From the NCBI GenBank assembly GCA_015257705.1, contig JABZJR010000005.1, forward strand, positions 1 to 23,503: a stretch of 23,503 nucleotides of DNA, read 5' to 3'. How positions within the stretch are numbered: the stretch's first letter is position 1; the number at the start of each line of letters is the position of its first letter. The position numbers and the translations under genes are program-made. The notes beneath the pieces are model-generated. The model made no database searches, had not been told where the DNA came from, and worked only from the letters and a program-made list of their open reading frames with translations. The DNA comes from Nanosynbacter sp. GTDB taxonomy: Bacteria; Patescibacteriota; Saccharimonadia; Saccharimonadales; Saccharimonadaceae. Below are positions 8,310 through 14,425 of this stretch, in pieces.

Positions 8310-8386
8310 GGGTCCATAGCTCAGCTGGTTAGAGCACCTGCCTTTTAAGCAGGGTGTCCCGGGTTCAAGCCCCGGTGGACCCTCCA
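8310..8386 (+). tRNA. tRNA-Lys (anticodon UUU)
   Basis: The complete cloverleaf can be traced. The acceptor GGGTCCA (8310-8316) pairs with TGGACCC (8376-8382), and the D stem is GCTC/GAGC (8319-8322/8332-8335). The anticodon stem CCTGC/GCAGG encloses the loop CTTTTAA (8342-8348) with anticodon TTT at 8344-8346. A 5-nt variable loop is followed by T stem CCGGG/CCCGG around TTCAAGC. The CCA end is encoded (8384-8386). The discriminator base is T (8383), whereas the well-known E. coli tRNA-Lys has A. It is a single-gene transcript with its own promoter and terminator. Confidence 0.97.
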
Positions 8387-8397
8387 AATTTGAAATC

Positions 8398-8421
8398 GAC
8401 TCCCTTGGCGGAGTCTTTTTT
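8398..8421 (+). terminator. Rho-independent terminator of tRNA-Lys
   Basis: The perfect 6-bp stem GACTCC/GGAGTC (8398-8403/8410-8415) has a 6-nt loop and is followed immediately by six T residues (8416-8421). It lies 12 nt after the tRNA. Confidence 0.88.
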
Positions 8422-8438
8422 ATGGCTTCAGATCCAGA

Positions 8439-8444
8439 TATACT
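8439..8444 (+). promoter_or_regulatory. comEC -10 box
   Basis: TATACT lies exactly 6 nt before the ATG at 8451. No clear -35 is visible because the expected position falls in the terminator T-run. There is no Shine-Dalgarno sequence, consistent with a leaderless start. Confidence 0.6.
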
Positions 8445-8450
8445 TTAAGT

Positions 8451-9902
8451 ATGAATAGTTGGCTATTTAAGAAGTTGCATATTTCTTGGATGATGGCGGC
8501 GTGGTGCCTCGGTTTAACAATTGGCGTAATTTCCATCCATTACATACCGCGGTCGTTTGCGGCGAATCCATTATTTTTATTGGTCGGATTGGCTATTTTT
8601 GCAATTGTGGCAATTTGGCGCTGGCGATTTTTTGTGATTTTAGCAATTATTTCTGGAGTTTTGGTTGGTCTTTGGCGCGGTGAAATCAGCAGAAAAGGCG
8701 TGGAGGTTTATGATTCGTTAATCGGAAAAGTCGCAATTATCCAGGGCCAAGTTTTGGAGGATCCTGATCTCGATAAAAATAGCCAAACGGTTCTTAGGCT
8801 GGGCAATCTGCAGATGAATAATGAAAAATTGCCGGGACAAATTTGGGTGACGACGCCAGATAAAAACTCAATTAAGCGTAGTGATATCGTGAAGGTTAAG
8901 GGTAAAATGACGGCGGGATTTGGGGCTTTTTCAGCAAGCGTATATCGGGCAAAAATTATTAGCGCCGAAAGACCCGTTCCGGGTGATGTGGCGGTGGGAG
9001 TTCGCGATTGGTTTGCCGGGCGAGTTCGCACTCACGTTCCAGAGTCTGAATCTGCGCTAGGGCTGGGATTTTTACTGGGTTTAAGGCGTGCTATGCCGAC
9101 TGAATTAAGTGACAATTTGAAAATTGCCGGACTAACGCATATCGTGGTGGCGAGCGGCTATAATTTAACAATTTTAGTTCGTTTAGCGCGACGATTATTC
9201 GCCAAGCGATCAAAATATTTAGCGATGCTCAGCGCGGCTGTTATGATAATTGGTTTTATGGCGGTGACTGGATTAAGTCCTAGTATGTCGAGGGCTGGCT
9301 TGGTGGCGGGACTGAGTTTGGCAGCGTGGTATTATGGTCGGACAATTCATCCGCTGGTTCTACTTCCTGTGTCGGCGGCAATCACGCTATTGATAAATCC
9401 ACAATTTGGTTGGGGCGATTTGGGCTGGCAATTAAGCTTTGCTTCATTTGCGGGCGTGATCATGTTGGCGCCGCTTCTACATTCTTATTTTTTCGGCAAT
9501 AAAGAGCCGGGTGCGTTTCGACAAATTTTAATTGAAACTTTGTCGGCACAAATTATGACATTGCCGCTACTTATGATGAGTTTCGGTGTTATTAGCAATG
9601 TGGCGTTAATCGCGAATATGCTGATTTTGCCGTTTGTGCCGCTAGCGATGCTACTGACGTTTATGTCGGGCGTGCTGGTTTTTGTGCCGATGATTGGCGT
9701 GTTGATTGCAATTCCGACGACGTGGTTACTTGGCTATATGATTCAAGTCACCAATTGGACGGCTGGATTTGAATGGGCTCAAATGGAAGTTGGTATCAAT
9801 TTGTGGCAATGTGCGGTTTTATATGTGGCGCTAATTTTGGCAATGATTTGGATGAAAAAGCAAACTAAATTGGACCTCGCTAAGATAAATATTGTGGAGT
9901 AG
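8451..9902 (+). CDS. comEC: ComEC/Rec2-type DNA uptake channel, truncated architecture
   Basis: The 483-aa membrane protein has an N-terminal pair of helices, then an OB-like soluble domain (DUF4131 type, about residues 60-180). The polytopic Competence domain occupies about residues 195-475. Family signatures include HIVVASGYNLTIL near residue 228 and the TGLSPSMSRAGLVAG helix near 280. ComEC forms the inner-membrane pore for single-stranded DNA during natural transformation. Many Gram-positive and Gram-negative ComEC proteins carry a C-terminal metallo-beta-lactamase nuclease domain. Here the protein stops after the last helix and a short basic tail, so that domain is absent. Type IV pilus and RecA/Ruv genes in the same window support a DNA-import role. 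The start is leaderless. Confidence 0.9.
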   Translation: MNSWLFKKLHISWMMAAWCLGLTIGVISIHYIPRSFAANPLFLLVGLAIFAIVAIWRWRFFVILAIISGVLVGLWRGEISRKGVEVYDSLIGKVAIIQGQVLEDPDLDKNSQTVLRLGNLQMNNEKLPGQIWVTTPDKNSIKRSDIVKVKGKMTAGFGAFSASVYRAKIISAERPVPGDVAVGVRDWFAGRVRTHVPESESALGLGFLLGLRRAMPTELSDNLKIAGLTHIVVASGYNLTILVRLARRLFAKRSKYLAMLSAAVMIIGFMAVTGLSPSMSRAGLVAGLSLAAWYYGRTIHPLVLLPVSAAITLLINPQFGWGDLGWQLSFASFAGVIMLAPLLHSYFFGNKEPGAFRQILIETLSAQIMTLPLLMMSFGVISNVALIANMLILPFVPLAMLLTFMSGVLVFVPMIGVLIAIPTTWLLGYMIQVTNWTAGFEWAQMEVGINLWQCAVLYVALILAMIWMKKQTKLDLAKINIVE

Positions 9903-9904
9903 TG

Positions 9905-9944
9905 TATAATAGTAACAGATTGAAATAGCAAATAACTTTAGGAG
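9905..9944 (+). promoter_or_regulatory. yebC promoter and Shine-Dalgarno site
   Basis: TATAAT at 9905-9910 overlaps the region just after the comEC stop. An AGGAG Shine-Dalgarno (9940-9944) lies 5 nt before the ATG at 9950. The predicted leader is about 33 nt. No convincing -35 is visible. Confidence 0.65.
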
Positions 9945-9949
9945 AAATT

Positions 9950-10666
9950 ATGTCAGGACACAGTAAATGGGCTACAACTCACCGACAAAAAGCGATTGTT
10001 GACGCTAAGCGCGGCGCGATTTTTACGAAATTGGGCAATCAAATTGCTATTGCAGCACGTGGCGGCACAGACCCAGCGCTGAACTCGAGTTTGGCGATGG
10101 CAATTGAAAAAGCTAAGGCTGCGAATATGCCTAGTGCAAACATCCAGCGAGCAATTGACAGAGTGGCGGATAAGAGTGCGGCGGCTTTGGAGGAAATTGC
10201 TTACGAAGGTTATGGTCCTGGCGGCGTGGGTGTTATTATTGAAACGGCGACAGATAATCGCAATCGAACATTGCCAGAGGTAAAAACTGCGTTGGTTAAA
10301 AACGGCGGACGAATTGCTGATGCTGGTAGTGTGATGTTCCAATTTACACGCAAAGGCGTCATCACTATTGAAGGCAGCGGGGAAGATTTGTTGCTAGCGG
10401 TTTTGGACGCTGGCGCCGAAGATGCTGTCGAGGAAGATGGCGAAATTATCGTGTATACGGAGTTGAAAGATTTGGCGAGTGTGCGGAATAAATTGGTTGA
10501 ACAGGGCTTGAAGGTTAAAGATGCGGAGTTGCGATATATTGCCAATACGCCGATAGAAATTGCCGACATGGAAACTGCGCAGAAATTGATGAAGATGATT
10601 GATGCGTTGGACGATTTGGATGACGTTGTGAATGTTCATACAAATGCGGATATCACAGCGGAATAA
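9950..10666 (+). CDS. yebC: YebC/PmpR family protein
   Basis: The 238-aa protein begins with the highly conserved SGHSKWATTHRQK segment of the YebC/TACO1 family. It retains PSANIQRAIDRV (about residues 54-65), YEGYGPGGVGVIIE (about 85-98) and the DNRNRTLPEVK block. Length and three-domain layout are typical. Members are described as transcriptional regulators (PmpR) or as ribosome-associated factors that relieve stalling at proline-rich sequences; the sequence does not decide which. In many bacteria yebC lies next to ruvC-ruvA-ruvB, and here it is separated from ruvC only by the lamin-tail gene. It has a clear Shine-Dalgarno site and a strong terminator, so it is transcribed alone. Confidence 0.96.
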   Translation: MSGHSKWATTHRQKAIVDAKRGAIFTKLGNQIAIAARGGTDPALNSSLAMAIEKAKAANMPSANIQRAIDRVADKSAAALEEIAYEGYGPGGVGVIIETATDNRNRTLPEVKTALVKNGGRIADAGSVMFQFTRKGVITIEGSGEDLLLAVLDAGAEDAVEEDGEIIVYTELKDLASVRNKLVEQGLKVKDAELRYIANTPIEIADMETAQKLMKMIDALDDLDDVVNVHTNADITAE

Positions 10667-10681
10667 AATCATCGCTTTAAG

Positions 10682-10709
10682 AAATCGCTCCTTTTCTGGG
10701 GCGATTTTT
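10682..10709 (+). terminator. Rho-independent terminator of yebC
   Basis: The 10-bp stem AAATCGCTCC/GGGGCGATTT (10682-10691/10698-10707, one G-T pair) has a 6-nt loop. T residues run from 10705 to 10709. Confidence 0.9.
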
Positions 10710-10712
10710 AAT

Positions 10713-10760
10713 TTGACAAAAAGTACGCTAAACTAAAGATGATTAACCATAAGCAAGGAG
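10713..10760 (+). promoter_or_regulatory. Promoter -35 and Shine-Dalgarno of the lamin-tail gene
   Basis: A consensus TTGACA (10713-10718) follows the yebC terminator. The matching -10 is poor, with AAAGAT near 10735-10740 the best candidate. AAGGAG at 10755-10760 lies 5 nt before ATG 10766 and decides the start over the in-frame ATG at 10739. Confidence 0.6.
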
Positions 10761-10765
10761 CGAGC

Positions 10766-12574
10766 ATGAAGTATTTGCGCAACACACTACTTATGATACT
10801 AGCCGTGGCACTAATGATGCCGTCGCCGTTGGTTTTGGCGGAAGGCGCTTCAAGTGTTACTCAAGAGTCGAAAGTTGATGACGCTCAGACTGTCGATAAT
10901 AGTCTTAAATCGGCTGAGGAAGCGAAAGATTCAGTTGTTGACAAGGAGCAGATCGATAGCAATTCACCTTCCCAATCAAGTGAAAATCCCGAGGCTCCAA
11001 CGGAGAATTCTTCTACAGATAGTCCGAGTGAAAATCCTGCTACCAATGAGTCTTTAAAATCTGAGCCAAACCCCGAATCTGAGTCGCCAAAAATAGATAA
11101 TCCAAGCGGAAGAATAGAAGAAAATGCTCCGATATTAATTTCAAAGATTAGTCAGGATAAAAAATACGTTGAGATTTATAATCAGACGAATCAGGATGTT
11201 AATTTGGCTGGTTGGAAAATAGAGTATTACACTGGACCTGTCGCTAAACCCGTTGGAAAAATTTTCAAGGATGAAGTAATATCGGCGAACGGATTTTTGG
11301 TTTTGTCGAATGATAAGATGTTAGCGGGCGCCATAAAGTTTGATAACAATTTAGGTTTGGCTCAAAATGATGGATCGGTCGTGCTGTCGCGCTCGGACGG
11401 GTCGGTTTCAGATACTGTTGGCTGGGGAAATAATTCAAAGTCTGCGGGTTCACCAATTAAAGGCGGCGTGAAAATTGTTTGGCGCTGTTTTATTGATGGA
11501 AATATTATTGATTCGAAAAATAATTCCACTGATTTTTTGTCAGGTAAAAATCTTAACAATCAGGAAGTTCTACCATATTCACGTCCCAGCTGCAAAAAGC
11601 CAGAGTCTAACCCTGGCTCCAAGCCCCCAAGAGAACTCAATAAATGCGAAGGTTTGAAGTTGAATGAAATTGCGTCGAATGTTGATGAACAATTCATTGA
11701 GATTGTCAATTCTGGCGAAAAAACCGTCATTACGACAGGCTGTAAATTGGCGGTTGGCGATGCTGGCGTTCGTGAAAATATTGGTGATATCGAATTAAGT
11801 CCTGGTGAATTTTTAACGATCAAAATAAAAAACACGAATCTGAAATTGCCAAAAACAAAAGGAAAAGTCTATTTACTGGATGAGGCTGGCTCGAAAATTG
11901 ATGCCGCCGCTGAATATAGCAGTATGCCAAAAGGCGCTTCGTGGAGTTTGGTTGATGATGAGTGGACTCGGACATTTGCTGTTACTGAAGGCGCTGCTAA
12001 TATCTTTAAGGAATATCCAGACTGTCAGAGTGGTTATGAGAGGAACGCGTTGGGCAAATGTGTGAAAATTGTCACCCCGCCCGTTGAGGGCTCTTGTCCT
12101 GTTGGTCAATATCGTCATCCGGAAACTCGCCGTTGTCGAAAGATTGAAGCGACAAAAACTATTACACCCTGTAAAGACGGCTATTATCGTAGTGAAGAAA
12201 CTGGCAGATGCCGATCTATCGCATCGGCTGCGGCAAAAACTTTGAAGCCTTGCCCAGAAGGTCAGTTTCGCAATTCGACGACAGGCAGATGTAAGAAGAT
12301 TGCTTCTACTGACGATATAGCGAAAGAATGTCCGGAGGGATTTGAGCGCAATCCACAAACGAAGCGTTGCCGAAAAATAAAATCTGCAAATATGCCAACT
12401 GTTGGTTCGGCGGCCGCTGAAGTTAAGCAAGTCGCTGGTGCTACTTGGGGTTGGTGGGTGTTTGGCGGCGTGAGCTTACTGGCCGTCGGTTATGGCGTAT
12501 GGCAATGGCGATGGGAAATCTCGCAGATTGTACGAAAAATCCGCGAAAGCATTAAATCCGCTAACGGTAAATAA
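10766..12574 (+). CDS. Secreted, membrane-anchored lamin-tail-domain protein with Cys repeats
   Basis: The 602-aa product starts with a classic signal peptide (MKYLRN, hydrophobic core, cleavage after PLVLA near residue 25). A Ser/Glu/Pro/Asn-rich spacer extends to about residue 118. Two lamin-tail-like beta domains follow, at about 120-250 (YVEIYNQTNQDVNLAGWKIEY) and 293-415 (LKLNEIASNVDEQFIEIVNS). Five Cys repeats of the form C-x11/12-C, consensus CPxGxxRNxxTxRCRKI, then occupy about residues 418-540. A Trp-rich membrane helix (561-581) and a basic cytoplasmic tail end the protein. It should therefore be displayed on the cell surface and anchored at its C-terminus. The start at 10766 is preferred over ATG 10739 because of the Shine-Dalgarno spacing and because the signal peptide then begins properly. 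Function is unknown; adhesion or host contact is an inference. Confidence 0.85.
   Translation: MKYLRNTLLMILAVALMMPSPLVLAEGASSVTQESKVDDAQTVDNSLKSAEEAKDSVVDKEQIDSNSPSQSSENPEAPTENSSTDSPSENPATNESLKSEPNPESESPKIDNPSGRIEENAPILISKISQDKKYVEIYNQTNQDVNLAGWKIEYYTGPVAKPVGKIFKDEVISANGFLVLSNDKMLAGAIKFDNNLGLAQNDGSVVLSRSDGSVSDTVGWGNNSKSAGSPIKGGVKIVWRCFIDGNIIDSKNNSTDFLSGKNLNNQEVLPYSRPSCKKPESNPGSKPPRELNKCEGLKLNEIASNVDEQFIEIVNSGEKTVITTGCKLAVGDAGVRENIGDIELSPGEFLTIKIKNTNLKLPKTKGKVYLLDEAGSKIDAAAEYSSMPKGASWSLVDDEWTRTFAVTEGAANIFKEYPDCQSGYERNALGKCVKIVTPPVEGSCPVGQYRHPETRRCRKIEATKTITPCKDGYYRSEETGRCRSIASAAAKTLKPCPEGQFRNSTTGRCKKIASTDDIAKECPEGFERNPQTKRCRKIKSANMPTVGSAAAEVKQVAGATWGWWVFGGVSLLAVGYGVWQWRWEISQIVRKIRESIKSANGK
12017..12385 (+). 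repeat. Five Cys-rich repeats inside the lamin-tail protein
   Basis: Five tandem coding repeats of about 20-26 residues each carry two cysteines 11-12 residues apart: CQSGYERNALGKC, CPVGQYRHPETRRC, CKDGYYRSEETGRC, CPEGQFRNSTTGRC and CPEGFERNPQTKRC. Most are followed by a basic RKI/KKI tail. The DNA has diverged between copies while the protein pattern is kept, which indicates selection on the protein. Confidence 0.85.
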
Positions 12575-12575
12575 T

Positions 12576-12584
12576 TGCTATAAT
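12576..12584 (+). promoter_or_regulatory. Extended -10 promoter of ruvC
   Basis: TGC-TATAAT (TATAAT at 12579-12584) lies immediately after the lamin-tail stop codon and exactly 6 nt before the ATG at 12591. This predicts a leaderless ruvC mRNA. Confidence 0.78.
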
Positions 12585-12590
12585 AAAGAT

Positions 12591-13064
12591 ATGAGAATTA
12601 TCGGGATTGACCCGGGAACGGGAATTTTGGGGTTTGGTGTGATTGATTTTTCTCGTGGCAAGTTCAAGATGGTCACGGCGGGAGTTGTGACGACGCCGGC
12701 ACATACGCCAATTGACGAAAGGCTTGAAGATATTTTTGATAGCCTAACAGAGATTATTGCCGAAACAAATCCTGATGTTATGTCGATTGAAAAGTTATTT
12801 TTTGCGCGCAATGTTACGACGGCGATTTCTGTGGCGGAAGCGCGCGGCGTGGCGATGTTAACTGGGCGAAAAGCCGGAATGCCGATTGCAGAATATACAC
12901 CACTACAAATAAAGCAAACTTTGACCGGCTATGGAAAGGCCGATAAAAAGCAGGTTCAGGAAATGGTGCGACTTAATTTGGGTTTGAAAGATGTTCCGAA
13001 GCCAGATGACTGCGCGGACGCTTTGGCTGCAGCAATTACACACGCGGCGATGAATCGGGTATAA
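12591..13064 (+). CDS. ruvC: Holliday junction resolvase RuvC
   Basis: RuvC cuts Holliday junctions symmetrically after RuvAB branch migration. The 157-aa protein opens with MRIIGIDPGTG, giving the first catalytic Asp at residue 7. The second acidic residue is in SIEKLFF (about residue 68), and the PDDCADALAAA segment near the C-terminus carries the remaining acidic ligands. The frame is open upstream to 12492, but that extension overlaps the lamin-tail gene and the -10 box, so ATG 12591 is chosen. Length is normal for the family. The -10 box of ruvA is formed partly by the ruvC stop codon. ruvC and ruvA can thus be read both as a tight operon and from separate leaderless promoters. Confidence 0.96.
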   Translation: MRIIGIDPGTGILGFGVIDFSRGKFKMVTAGVVTTPAHTPIDERLEDIFDSLTEIIAETNPDVMSIEKLFFARNVTTAISVAEARGVAMLTGRKAGMPIAEYTPLQIKQTLTGYGKADKKQVQEMVRLNLGLKDVPKPDDCADALAAAITHAAMNRV

Positions 13065-13065
13065 T
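13060..13065 (+). promoter_or_regulatory. ruvA -10 box overlapping the ruvC stop codon
   Basis: TATAAT at 13060-13065 contains the TAA stop of ruvC (13062-13064). It lies exactly 6 nt before the ruvA ATG at 13072, and there is no Shine-Dalgarno sequence. Confidence 0.65.
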
Positions 13066-13071
13066 TGAAAT

Positions 13072-13647
13072 ATGATTGCACATGTTTTTGGAAAAGTTGC
13101 TGAGAAGTTTAACGGCTCGTTAGTTATTGATGTTCATGGTGTTGGATATGAAGTTAGCGTGGCGACTAATGATTTTGACGCGGTGATATTAGATCAGGAA
13201 GTAAAATTTTACACTTATCATCACGTGCGCGAACAGTCGGAGGAGTTGTTCGGGTTTTCTAGCCTGTCGGCGAAAAAGTTATTTGAAATGCTAATCACGG
13301 TTCAGGGGGTTGGTCCAAAGGCCGCGCTGGCTATCTTGAGCTTGGGTGATGCCGAGCAAGTGCGTAACGCTATTGCTAACGCTGACAGCGGCTTTGTACA
13401 AAAGGCCACTGGCGTCGGCAAAAAAACTGCCGAGCGAGTAGTGGTTGATCTGAGCGATAAAGTTGGTCTGCCGACTCATTATGGCCGAACGGAAACTCCG
13501 CTGCAGACTGAATTAAACACTTCCGATGAAGCTTTGGAGGCGTTGATGGCTTTGGGCTATACATTAGCGGACGCTACTAAGGCACTCGAAAACGTTGATA
13601 TAAATTTGCCAACTTCTCAGCGAGTAACTGAGGCGCTGAAGAAATAA
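13072..13647 (+). CDS. ruvA: Holliday junction DNA helicase subunit RuvA
   Basis: RuvA binds the four-way junction as a tetramer and loads the RuvB motor. The 191-aa protein shows three parts. An OB-fold begins MIAHVFGKVAEK and includes VHGVGYEV near residue 25. Helix-hairpin-helix DNA-binding motifs follow (VQGVGPKAALAILS near 80 and ATGVGKKTAERVVVDL near 115). A short linker leads to the C-terminal RuvB-binding helical domain (SDEALEALMALGY near 150). Length is typical. It follows ruvC by 7 nt but is separated from ruvB by an inverted gene, which is unusual for the normally adjacent ruvA-ruvB pair. Confidence 0.96.
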   Translation: MIAHVFGKVAEKFNGSLVIDVHGVGYEVSVATNDFDAVILDQEVKFYTYHHVREQSEELFGFSSLSAKKLFEMLITVQGVGPKAALAILSLGDAEQVRNAIANADSGFVQKATGVGKKTAERVVVDLSDKVGLPTHYGRTETPLQTELNTSDEALEALMALGYTLADATKALENVDINLPTSQRVTEALKK

Positions 13648-13674
13648 AAAAGGACGCTAAGATGGCGCCCTTTT
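13648..13674. terminator. Bidirectional terminator between ruvA and the DUF4352 gene
   Basis: AAAAGGACGC (13648-13657) pairs with GCGCCCTTTT (13665-13674) around a 7-nt loop. The one mismatch (A13654-C13668) becomes a G-U wobble on the minus strand, where a T-run also follows the stem. It can serve both convergent genes and should be stronger for the minus-strand gene. Confidence 0.75.
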
Positions 13675-13692
13675 AAAGAATAGGTAAATTTT

Positions 13693-14241
13693 CTAAGGCT
13701 CAATGACTATCTTTTTATTTGACCAAAATGAAGGCTGGTAGTGAATTTTAATTTTTGAATCTTTCGCGACTTCAAATATGACAGAACCTTCTTTTTTGCC
13801 GTTGACTGCTAGGTCGCCAGACCCTAGGTTGTCGCTTGCAGTGAAGGCTGTGCCACTTGGCCCTTCAATGGCACCATTCGCATCTTCTATTTTCCAGTCG
13901 AACGTATTAAATGATAGCTCGCTATCTGATTTGTTGACAATTGACACATTCACTTTAACGAATTCTTTTCCGTCATTAGCCTTAATAAACTGGTTATCTG
14001 ATTTCCAGTCGCGATCAATTGATTTAACAGTCACCTCCTTGCCGTCAAAAGCGATAGTTTCACCAACTTTGAAAGTAGTTTTTTCGGTTGGTTTATTTTC
14101 CGAAGTAGCGTTATTATTGTTTGTATTGACGACAGTGGCTTTGTTCTGTTGCGATGCGCTGGATACTCCAATCACAATAATAACAATAATTACCCAAAAC
14201 CACACCTTCTTAAAAATTGGTTTTTTCTCGCTTGTGTTCAT
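13693..14241 (-). CDS. DUF4352-like membrane-anchored protein
   Basis: The 182-aa protein has a short basic N-terminus, one membrane helix (about residues 11-28) and an Asn/Thr-rich linker. An immunoglobulin-like DUF4352-type beta domain spans about residues 55-182, with KVGETIAFDGKEVTVKSI, FVKVNVSIVNKSDSEL and IEGPSGTAFTASDNLGSGDL. Such proteins are usually exported or anchored outside the membrane and have no established enzymatic role. AGGAGG at 14252-14247 is 5 nt from the ATG at 14241 but only 2 nt from the one at 14244, so the second is chosen. The gene is inverted between ruvA and ruvB. A stem-rich leader with a terminator lies directly upstream, so expression probably depends on read-through. 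The conserved beta domain suggests a real, expressed gene. Confidence 0.85.
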   Translation of the reverse strand: MNTSEKKPIFKKVWFWVIIVIIVIGVSSASQQNKATVVNTNNNNATSENKPTEKTTFKVGETIAFDGKEVTVKSIDRDWKSDNQFIKANDGKEFVKVNVSIVNKSDSELSFNTFDWKIEDANGAIEGPSGTAFTASDNLGSGDLAVNGKKEGSVIFEVAKDSKIKIHYQPSFWSNKKIVIEP

Positions 14242-14246
14242 CATCC

Positions 14247-14252
14247 CCTCCT
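14247..14252 (-). promoter_or_regulatory. Shine-Dalgarno site of the DUF4352 gene
   Basis: A perfect AGGAGG on the minus strand is 5 nt before ATG 14241. It lies downstream of the leader terminator, so only read-through or an internal start would present it to ribosomes. Confidence 0.8.
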
Positions 14253-14271
14253 ATGAGATGTGCCGCCCAAT

Positions 14272-14300
14272 AAAAAGGACAGCCGTTAAATTTGGCTGTC
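14272..14300 (-). terminator. Terminator in the DUF4352 leader
   Basis: On the minus strand GACAGCC (14300-14294) pairs with GGCTGTC (14284-14278) around a 9-nt loop, then one C and five T residues (14276-14272). It lies upstream of the DUF4352 gene rather than after a gene, as expected for an attenuator or for the end of a small RNA. Confidence 0.7.
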
Positions 14301-14391
14301 TACACCTAGAACGTAGAGTTTACGCTCGAATAACGGCTGCCCATTATATGCGTAAACAATACGTTTGAAACGTTGAGTTCTAGATGTAGAC
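14272..14391 (-). ncRNA. Candidate structured RNA / attenuator leader of the DUF4352 gene
   Basis: Read on the minus strand, the roughly 120-nt segment folds as follows. P1 pairs 14391-14377 with 14312-14298 (15 bp, one G-U). P2 pairs 14357-14350 with 14325-14318 (8 bp, perfect). A 24-nt apical loop follows; its GGGCAGCCGUU (14342-14332) is complementary over 11 bp to AACGGCUGUCC (14287-14277), which is the 3' arm of the terminator. The 5' arm of the terminator shares three bases with P1. Both imperfect pairs are G-U on the minus strand but A-C on the plus strand, so the minus strand is the likely transcript. The layout resembles a two-state transcription attenuator or riboswitch. It matches no RNA family that I recognise, and a stand-alone small RNA is also possible. 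Confidence 0.55.
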
Positions 14392-14397
14392 AATTCT

Positions 14398-14403
14398 ATT
14401 GTA
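14398..14403 (-). promoter_or_regulatory. Possible -10 box of the structured leader
   Basis: TACAAT on the minus strand is followed by 6 nt and then by the first base of the 15-bp P1 stem (14391), which matches the spacing seen at other promoters here. No good -35 is visible. A second minus-strand TATAAT (14348-14343) sits in the apical loop and is an alternative promoter. Confidence 0.35.
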
Positions 14404-14410
14404 CTATAAA

Positions 14411-14419
14411 TGTTATAAT
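14411..14419 (+). promoter_or_regulatory. Extended -10 promoter of ruvB
   Basis: TGT-TATAAT (TATAAT at 14414-14419) lies exactly 6 nt before the ATG at 14426. There is no Shine-Dalgarno site, so the mRNA should be leaderless. It diverges from the minus-strand TACAAT at 14403-14398. Confidence 0.78.
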
Positions 14420-14425
14420 TAGTTT

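Noticed and set aside
8037..8387. Minus-strand frame of 116 codons with GPPGLEPGTPCLKGRCSN-like text
   Set aside because: Its N-terminal part is simply the antisense of tRNA-Lys, a well-known source of spurious protein annotations, and the rest is antisense to the small membrane protein gene.
9953..10342. 129-codon minus-strand frame across yebC
   Set aside because: It is antisense to a highly conserved gene and has no ribosome binding site or domain.
10739..10765. Nine extra N-terminal residues of the lamin-tail protein
   Set aside because: The Shine-Dalgarno AAGGAG fits ATG 10766, and the signal peptide starts there.
12492..12590. N-terminal extension of RuvC
   Set aside because: It overlaps the end of the lamin-tail gene and includes the ruvC -10 box. 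RuvC proteins normally begin at the MRIIGIDPG segment.
13778..14368. Plus-strand frame of 196 codons across the DUF4352 gene
   Set aside because: It lies antisense to a gene with a clear signal anchor, beta domain and Shine-Dalgarno site, and has no recognisable domain of its own.
14298..14391. MITE-like element with 15-bp terminal inverted repeats
   Set aside because: No flanking target duplication is seen. The internal second stem, loop-terminator complementarity and strand-specific G-U pairs fit an RNA better than a transposon.
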